Below, piece by piece: positions 58,882 to 64,000 of a stretch of DNA of 64,000 nucleotides. The position numbers and the translations under genes are program-made. Source of the stretch: Cedecea sp000277545 (GTDB taxonomy: Bacteria > Pseudomonadota > Gammaproteobacteria > Enterobacterales > Enterobacteriaceae). The DNA lies in the NCBI GenBank assembly GCA_050847315.1, contig CP193791.1; one strand, written 5' to 3'. Every line of letters starts with the position of its first letter. The first letter of the stretch is position 1. The notes beneath the pieces are model-generated. The model ran no database searches. It saw only the letters and a list, made by a program, of their open reading frames with translations, and was not told the origin of the DNA.

Positions 58882-60141
58882 CTAGTCCGCCTGAGCATCA
58901 AACAATAGCGTCACGACTCCCTTCCAGGTTGAACCTGGGGATTTCACCATCGTTTCAACGCCGGGTTTCCGGACTTTAAAATCAACCTGTGAGCGACGAT
59001 GAACAACAAACTCGCCGGGAGGTAAAATAACATGGCCAGCCGGTAACGAATTCAACAGCAGATTTCTGGCTTCTCTTCCGTTTTCCGTTTTATAACCCGG
59101 TAAGGTGAGAGAAACCTCCAGCGGTATTTTTTCTCCGGTGGGGGATGTTGTTTCGCGTAACGCACAGGCCCCCTCCAAATCATACTCACAGCGCATATTG
59201 ACAGTGAAGCCGGACGTGGACGACAGGGTGAAGGGGACCTCCTGACTCAGGGAATCAGGGACACGCCCACCGTTTGCCCACTGGCTCCAGCCGCCTTTCG
59301 GGGCCAGGCTGACCTTGATAAATTCCGCGTCGGAGGGAAACTTCACCTGGAAGGCATGGCGTACGGTCGCCTTTATTTTTATTCTAATTTCAGTGTCAGA
59401 GGTCGTTTCGGCATTAAAGTCAATATCTTCGCCTTCACCAACGGTATAAGCCACTTCACCCTCGTACTCACCGCTATAAACACCTAATGGATTGGGTGTT
59501 TCTAACGTATAGCCAAAGCTAAAATCGGAAATACGAACATCACCTTGAAAAGAGTTACTAAGCTTCCGCCAGCAGGTCAGCTTTTTTTCTGGCACTCCCC
59601 ATCCATGTCTGAACACATTATAAGAAGTACCAACGCCAATCCGCCCTGAGCACCCGCCCTGAGGATAACGACCCGCGCCGTTCATTGCATTAAACATGTT
59701 ATATCCATCTAACGACGTGTGTTGCATACCAAAAAAAGCCAGACGAAATACCCCTGTAATTTGATTCCCTGTTTTATCATCTCTTAAAACAATATTCCTT
59801 GCCGTGCCATCAAGTGATATTGATGTATAATTGCGTGGGTTATCACTCGTATAGTCAAAATATTTTTCCGCCGATACCCCAGGAATCAAAATACTGAACT
59901 CCCCCACGTTACAAAGCGTAGAGTGCTGAGAGCAAAATCCTGAGACCGGGGTAGTATTCACAAACGCATTCTTCTGCGGCTGCTGCAGGTCGGCGATAAA
60001 CTCCGTAGTGACGTCCACCGTTGCAGCGTTGACTGTGGATATCATCGCCAATAAAAGCAGCGCGGACAGTGCTGCCGTATTTCTTCTGCGAAACAGGGCG
60101 TTATTAATGAAGTCGATAATATACATCTGTCGGGTAAACAT
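58882..60141 (-). CDS. Alpha-family fimbrial tip adhesin/minor subunit (CblD/CfaE type)
   Basis: A 419-aa precursor with a hydrophobic stretch about residues 22-39 ending TVNA as signal peptide. Long N-terminal adhesin-type domain with four Cys, then a C-terminal pilin-like domain beginning near residue 260 (INVK-type strands VSLTLPGY.., ending KGVVTLLFDA). Similar to CblD/CooD/CfaE minor subunits, which initiate fibre assembly and bind receptors. Its start overlaps the usher stop by one base. Somewhat lower GC than the rest of the operon, as usual for variable adhesins. Confidence 0.85.
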   Translation of the reverse strand: MFTRQMYIIDFINNALFRRRNTAALSALLLLAMISTVNAATVDVTTEFIADLQQPQKNAFVNTTPVSGFCSQHSTLCNVGEFSILIPGVSAEKYFDYTSDNPRNYTSISLDGTARNIVLRDDKTGNQITGVFRLAFFGMQHTSLDGYNMFNAMNGAGRYPQGGCSGRIGVGTSYNVFRHGWGVPEKKLTCWRKLSNSFQGDVRISDFSFGYTLETPNPLGVYSGEYEGEVAYTVGEGEDIDFNAETTSDTEIRIKIKATVRHAFQVKFPSDAEFIKVSLAPKGGWSQWANGGRVPDSLSQEVPFTLSSTSGFTVNMRCEYDLEGACALRETTSPTGEKIPLEVSLTLPGYKTENGREARNLLLNSLPAGHVILPPGEFVVHRRSQVDFKVRKPGVETMVKSPGSTWKGVVTLLFDAQAD

Positions 60142-62633
60142 TATATGTCCTTATTCCTGGCTGCTTTGCTGGCCGCATAGCCTGCGTTCCCCGCCAGCGG
60201 TAATTCGTCACAGGTCAGATTGCCGAGGAAAATAATCTCATCGGCCGTTTTCTGCGTGGTGGGATTCAGGCGTATTTCACACTGGTTCATTGCGCGGTAT
60301 TCCACCGCCAGCACCGGGTTGTTTTCATGCACTTCGAGGGTGAACAGCCCGTCGGATTCGGTGACCGTCCTGCCGGCATGATTCACCACCTGAGCACCGC
60401 CCAGGGCGTGGCCATTGCCGTCCACCAGGCGCCCCATCACCGTCACCGTTTTCATCACTTTCACGGAATACGCACTGACGCCCCCGCGAATATGCTGGTA
60501 GCTCAGGTATTCAGGCTCGACTTTCAGCGCCGGGGCTTCCGTGCCGGGGAAGTCAATCTGCACCGTGCCGGGTTGCCAGGCATCGACCGGAATGAAGTTC
60601 CTGCCCGGCTTGAGCGGCACGGCACCGCCCGGATAAAGCGCCACCAGTTCGGCATTTTTATCGTCGGAGGAGACATCCACTATCATGCCGCCGCCCTGAT
60701 AATGTGCCGCCTGTTTCGACATTGTGACCCGCCCGCCACCCAACGCCAGCAGGCTGCCGGTATTGAGGCCGCCGGACAGCCTGCCGTCCAGCGTTGAGCT
60801 CTGCCCCCAGAAAGTGCCCGCCATCATCGGCGTATCAAACTGGTTGTAAGTGCTGAACCCTGCGCCGTGGCGGTCCGCCGTCAGCGTCGCCGTCGTCATC
60901 TTCACGGGGCCTTTGTCCCAGGTCTGATTGACCGAGGCGGAGGTATAGAGATCCCGGCTGCCGCTGGTGTCCGTGCGGCTGCCGACGCTGATATTGCCGC
61001 TGCGTTTCTGCCCGCCGAGCGCGAAGCTGGCGGAGAGACTCACGCCGCGGTTGCGTAACGTGCTGCCATTGCCGTAGGGGCGATCAAACGCGGCCAGCCG
61101 CCAGTTAATGGCGTTCCCGGCAAGTACGGTACGGGTATTAAAGCCCACGTCGGCACCGATACCGCTGTGACGGCTTCTGTGCGTCAGACGGGCGGTGAGG
61201 CTGTTCTCGCTGTTCAGGCGCCAGGTGGTGGACAGCACGCTGCTGTGTTCCAGCGAAGGGCGAGCCGTATACCGGTAGGGTTCATCTTCCTGGCGATACC
61301 AGCTCCGGCTGTGGCTGAGGGCGACGTTACCCTTTGCGTGCGACCATATTCCCTGGGTATCAAACCCGTGACCGGTGAGATTGCTCCGCCAGATATTACC
61401 GTACAGCTGCACCGGCTTTGCCGCCTGCCAGTCGAGTGAAACCCCGGCCTGACGCTCTTCCCCCGTCTTCTGCACGGCCACGCCGACCGTCGCCAGCGGA
61501 TGCAGCAGGTAATTGACGCTGGCCCCGGCCGCAAATTCACCGTTATCTTCACTTTTGTCACTGTTCCACAGCGTCTGCTGCTGCCCGGCGAACACGTTAT
61601 AGCGCAGGCGCTGGCCCGGCGTTCGCCAGCGGGTGGGTTTATTAATCGTTTCAGTGACCCTGCTGCTCTCACGGCCGTCTTCAATGAGGCGAATTTCAAC
61701 TTCATAGATACCGGCCGGCAGCGGCACGGTGTCTAACATTTGCAGGCCGGGTTCAACAGGCTGAGAATTTATCAGGGTACCGTCGCGGTAAATTTCAGCC
61801 ACACCTTCACGGTTGGCGGAGACGTAGACGGGATAAAGCGCCGGAATATCCCCGCCCTTCAGTAGTGCATCGCCGCTGCCCGCCATCATGCCCGCCAGCG
61901 TGCTGATACCGCCTCCCGGCGTATAAGGCTGGCGCAGCAGACCCTGGCTGTCCGGCGTAAATAGCCCGGTACGGAGAAAGTGTTGCTGAAATTCACGCTG
62001 AACGTAGAGAGAGGTTATGGCATGGCGGGAAGTGCTGCCGAGGCTGTTGCTGCGGGTCTGGTCATGCTGAAACTGGCTCATTAATGTCCAGCTCCCCAGC
62101 GCCGCCTCCAGGCCCCCGTTCCAGCTCATGCTTGACTGCTGCTCGCTGCCGCTGAGGTTAAGCTGGTTATTCAGCAGCAGGCCTGAATCCCCATCTTCGG
62201 GTAAGGTATACCAGTATTTATTCGCGTCGTTTCCCGGTTGCTGCGTGAGTAAAACGAGGCGGGCATCGCTCAGGCTGTAATCCGCCGCCAGCAGCCCCGG
62301 CGGGCAGGCATGGTCACTGCACTTCCCAAGCGGAACAAAGTCAGTGAACGCCTTTAACCAGCGCTGGCGTTCGGCCTCGCTAAACTCACTGTCGCCGTTA
62401 TCAGTAAAATGGATAATCCTGGCCCGGTTATCCTCCGTCACGATGATCATGGCATCGCCCAGGACCCGGTTATCTACCATGATGCGGGCTGAAAGCGGGG
62501 CATTGAAGAAATACGCCTGAAAATCATCCGGCATAGCCGCTGCCTGGCTGGCAAGCGTCGCAGGCTGAGCCCAAACATTTACACTGCTGAAAAGCAGAAA
62601 TAACGACCCTGTTAATGGACGCAAGAATCCCAT
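60141..62633 (-). CDS. Alpha-family fimbrial outer-membrane usher (CblC/CfaC type)
   Basis: Usher of about 830 aa that secretes and orders fimbrial subunits through a plugged beta-barrel. Start set at ATG 62633 before the signal MGFLRPLTGSLFLLFSSVNV(WAQ); the frame is open for a further 33 codons upstream without a signal. Beta-barrel with typical blocks (GISTLAGMMAGSGDALLKGG, INKPTRWRTPGQRLRYNVFA), and a C-terminal domain with PGTEAPALKVEPEYLSYQHI. Operon order chaperone-pilin-usher-adhesin matches CFA/I and cable pili. Confidence 0.9.
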   Translation of the reverse strand: MGFLRPLTGSLFLLFSSVNVWAQPATLASQAAAMPDDFQAYFFNAPLSARIMVDNRVLGDAMIIVTEDNRARIIHFTDNGDSEFSEAERQRWLKAFTDFVPLGKCSDHACPPGLLAADYSLSDARLVLLTQQPGNDANKYWYTLPEDGDSGLLLNNQLNLSGSEQQSSMSWNGGLEAALGSWTLMSQFQHDQTRSNSLGSTSRHAITSLYVQREFQQHFLRTGLFTPDSQGLLRQPYTPGGGISTLAGMMAGSGDALLKGGDIPALYPVYVSANREGVAEIYRDGTLINSQPVEPGLQMLDTVPLPAGIYEVEIRLIEDGRESSRVTETINKPTRWRTPGQRLRYNVFAGQQQTLWNSDKSEDNGEFAAGASVNYLLHPLATVGVAVQKTGEERQAGVSLDWQAAKPVQLYGNIWRSNLTGHGFDTQGIWSHAKGNVALSHSRSWYRQEDEPYRYTARPSLEHSSVLSTTWRLNSENSLTARLTHRSRHSGIGADVGFNTRTVLAGNAINWRLAAFDRPYGNGSTLRNRGVSLSASFALGGQKRSGNISVGSRTDTSGSRDLYTSASVNQTWDKGPVKMTTATLTADRHGAGFSTYNQFDTPMMAGTFWGQSSTLDGRLSGGLNTGSLLALGGGRVTMSKQAAHYQGGGMIVDVSSDDKNAELVALYPGGAVPLKPGRNFIPVDAWQPGTVQIDFPGTEAPALKVEPEYLSYQHIRGGVSAYSVKVMKTVTVMGRLVDGNGHALGGAQVVNHAGRTVTESDGLFTLEVHENNPVLAVEYRAMNQCEIRLNPTTQKTADEIIFLGNLTCDELPLAGNAGYAASKAARNKDI

Positions 62634-62752
62634 AATATCAAACGCCTGAAATTTTCTTTCCGAAGAAAGAAAAGAGAAATCCCTCTCTCTTTTCTCCTCA
62701 ATGCACGATTGTTCGGTAACCGAACAATCCATGAATACTGCTGCCGCTAAAA

Positions 62753-63241
62753 TTAAGGCGTATCGGTATCAAACATCATGGTCACGGCCCCGATGTAGGT
62801 CCCGGCCGTTGGTTTAGAGCCAGCCGCTTTCTGGCTTACCGTCAGGGTGGCCGTTTTCTCTGCTGCGGCTTCGGTCGTGTTGTACAGCGTGACCGCTGAC
62901 ACGGCGTCAACCGGCAACGTCTGGCCGGCAATGGCCACCTGGAGATCGATAGTATCCGTACCGCTGGCCGAGCTGAGCACAGGCTGCCCGGACAGATAGG
63001 CTTTGATGCTCCCGCCGGAATTTTTCATTTGCAGCTGCTGAGAAAACCCATCCAGAGAGCCCGTCGCCGCATTCCATGCCATTTTTTGCGTCTGGGCATT
63101 CCAGCCGTTAACTGGCGTGACGAAGAAATCAGTAGCAGGGACCGCCGCCTCTACGTTGAAATCAACCTGCAGAGGGGCAGCGTGAACCGCCGATGCCGTC
63201 GCCAGAAGGGCACCGAGTAAAGTGATTTTTTTTGCGTACAT
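62753..63241 (-). CDS. Alpha-family major fimbrial subunit (CblA/CooA type)
   Basis: Major pilin of 162 aa: signal MYAKKITLLGALLATASAVH(A), mature subunit starting APLQVDFNVEAAVPATDF. The donor strand near the mature N-terminus (QVDFNVEA) and the closing GAVTMMFDTDTP are typical of CFA/I-CS1-cable pilins, which lack Cys. RBS AAAGGAAT lies 6 nt upstream. Polymerises through donor-strand exchange into the fibre shaft. Confidence 0.9.
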   Translation of the reverse strand: MYAKKITLLGALLATASAVHAAPLQVDFNVEAAVPATDFFVTPVNGWNAQTQKMAWNAATGSLDGFSQQLQMKNSGGSIKAYLSGQPVLSSASGTDTIDLQVAIAGQTLPVDAVSAVTLYNTTEAAAEKTATLTVSQKAAGSKPTAGTYIGAVTMMFDTDTP

Positions 63242-63284
63242 ATATCATTCCTTTTGATAAGAGAGAGAACAGGGTTACTTCAAA

Positions 63285-64000
63285 TTACGAACCTGATTTC
63301 AGCGCCTTTTTTTGACTACCTTCATTCAGCGTGTAGTGCCAGATTTTTTGCGGCACAATGTCCCGCTCCAGGCTCCGGCCGGGCCTTAATTGAATATTGA
63401 CGGGGGGGCTACAGTCTTTAAGTGTTGCATCGCAGGATTTCAGGTCGCTGATAACCACGGAGGCATTCCCCCTGTTGCTGATACGCAGTTTTTTACCTTT
63501 ATCCGTAATTTGCGTATCGAAGCGAACACTATCGGGATGAACGGTCACAATGGTGCCAAACCCGGTGAGTACGCTGACGCTGGCGTTGATGGCATCCTGA
63601 TACTTTTCAACTTCGTCCTTGCTGAGCGTAAATTCATCCCTGTTTTTCGGCACGACGGGAATATAACGCACGCGATAATAAGACTCTTTATTCCGGGCGC
63701 CGGTATAGACCAGTCTGTTGGTTTGCATTCCGCCCGCAGGGATAATTAGCCGCGGCGGGGACGAAATAACCCCGGCGCCCTGCCCGTTAACAATGGCCGC
63801 ATTATCAAGCGGAATTTCCTTTGCCGGGCTATGCTCGTTATAAACTATTTCACTAACCTCAACGCGTACAAATGCCGTGGCATCCCCGGAGTTATAAATG
63901 CGTTTGGCGAGGGTATTTTTACCGGAATAGATATACTCATTTAACGGACCCACATTGATCACCGGGCCAGCGACTGCCGGCATAGCCAGAGTAATTAACA
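63285..64000 (-). CDS. Alpha-family fimbrial periplasmic chaperone (5' end outside window)
   Basis: Chaperone of the CblB/CooB/CfaA type, caught from its signal peptide: the frame runs open to base 64000 (..LLITLAMPAVAG), so the start lies just beyond the window. The mature part begins PVINVGPLNEYIYSGKNTLA, with VEVSEIVYN and the subunit-groove stretch ESYYRVRYIPVVPK. The C-terminal KKALKSGS tail is basic. It caps and delivers subunits to the usher. Confidence 0.88.
   Translation of the reverse strand, partial: LITLAMPAVAGPVINVGPLNEYIYSGKNTLAKRIYNSGDATAFVRVEVSEIVYNEHSPAKEIPLDNAAIVNGQGAGVISSPPRLIIPAGGMQTNRLVYTGARNKESYYRVRYIPVVPKNRDEFTLSKDEVEKYQDAINASVSVLTGFGTIVTVHPDSVRFDTQITDKGKKLRISNRGNASVVISDLKSCDATLKDCSPPVNIQLRPGRSLERDIVPQKIWHYTLNEGSQKKALKSGS

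Noticed and set aside
1..64000. tRNA, rRNA or prophage attachment sites
   Set aside because: No tRNA- or rRNA-like sequence and no integrase were recognised in the window.

Overview
The window comes from the chromosome of a member of the Enterobacteriaceae with about 55% GC. Many proteins are near-identical in length and sequence to Escherichia/Salmonella/Klebsiella counterparts (Mlc, YnfM, ClcB, TqsA, MdtJI, Asr, YdgD, BudABC, CueP). The gene order of the first third follows the Salmonella/E. coli ynf-asr-mdt region. A genus such as Cedecea, Kosakonia or Enterobacter is possible, but the sequence alone does not settle it.

1-13 kb, conserved backbone: the 3' end of a DMSO-reductase catalytic gene is followed directly by its DmsD chaperone. 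Next come the OsmU-type osmoprotectant ABC operon (permease, binding protein, permease, a small lipoprotein, ATPase), clcB, the mlc-bioD2 pair with an Mlc-type operator, the divergent ynfL/ynfM pair and an M32 carboxypeptidase. 13-22 kb: acid-shock gene asr with an RstA-type box, ydgU and ydgD. An insertion relative to E. coli follows, carrying a RodA paralogue, an exported ClpP-like protein and a CHASE4-GGDEF-EAL protein. After it the common order resumes with mdtJI (with a possible leader peptide) and tqsA. 22-36 kb: an SmvA-like exporter with tandem operators and a TetR gene, a Kup-type potassium transporter, the budABC butanediol operon with divergent budR, and a TetR-controlled RND efflux pair. 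36-38 kb: mesX-mesD, an oxygen-dependent, folate-independent methionine synthase.

38-50 kb, accessory region: its AT-rich stretches and unusual genes suggest horizontal gain and decay. It holds a two-gene operon encoding a candidate aegerolysin/aerolysin-type pore-forming protein and a secreted Cys-rich partner, a glutathione peroxidase, a frameshifted aminoglycoside phosphotransferase, a low-GC dCTP-deaminase-like gene, the remains of an autotransporter, a GIY-YIG protein, a TolA-C-like lipoprotein, a D-threonine aldolase/D-serine dehydratase-type enzyme with its LysR regulator, two orphan genes of unknown function, and a TetR/AbrB-family transporter pair with clear operators.

50-64 kb, surface and biofilm region: pgaABCD (poly-N-acetylglucosamine export, with a PgaB lacking the lipobox cysteine), an orphan LuxR-type regulator, cueP with a textbook CueR promoter, and an alpha-family (CFA/I, CS1, cable-pilus type) chaperone-usher operon in the order chaperone-pilin-usher-tip adhesin, whose chaperone gene runs off the right edge.

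The strongest candidate for something undescribed is the toxin-like operon at 38548-40007. The second is the cluster of small unexplained genes at 41.9-48.2 kb.
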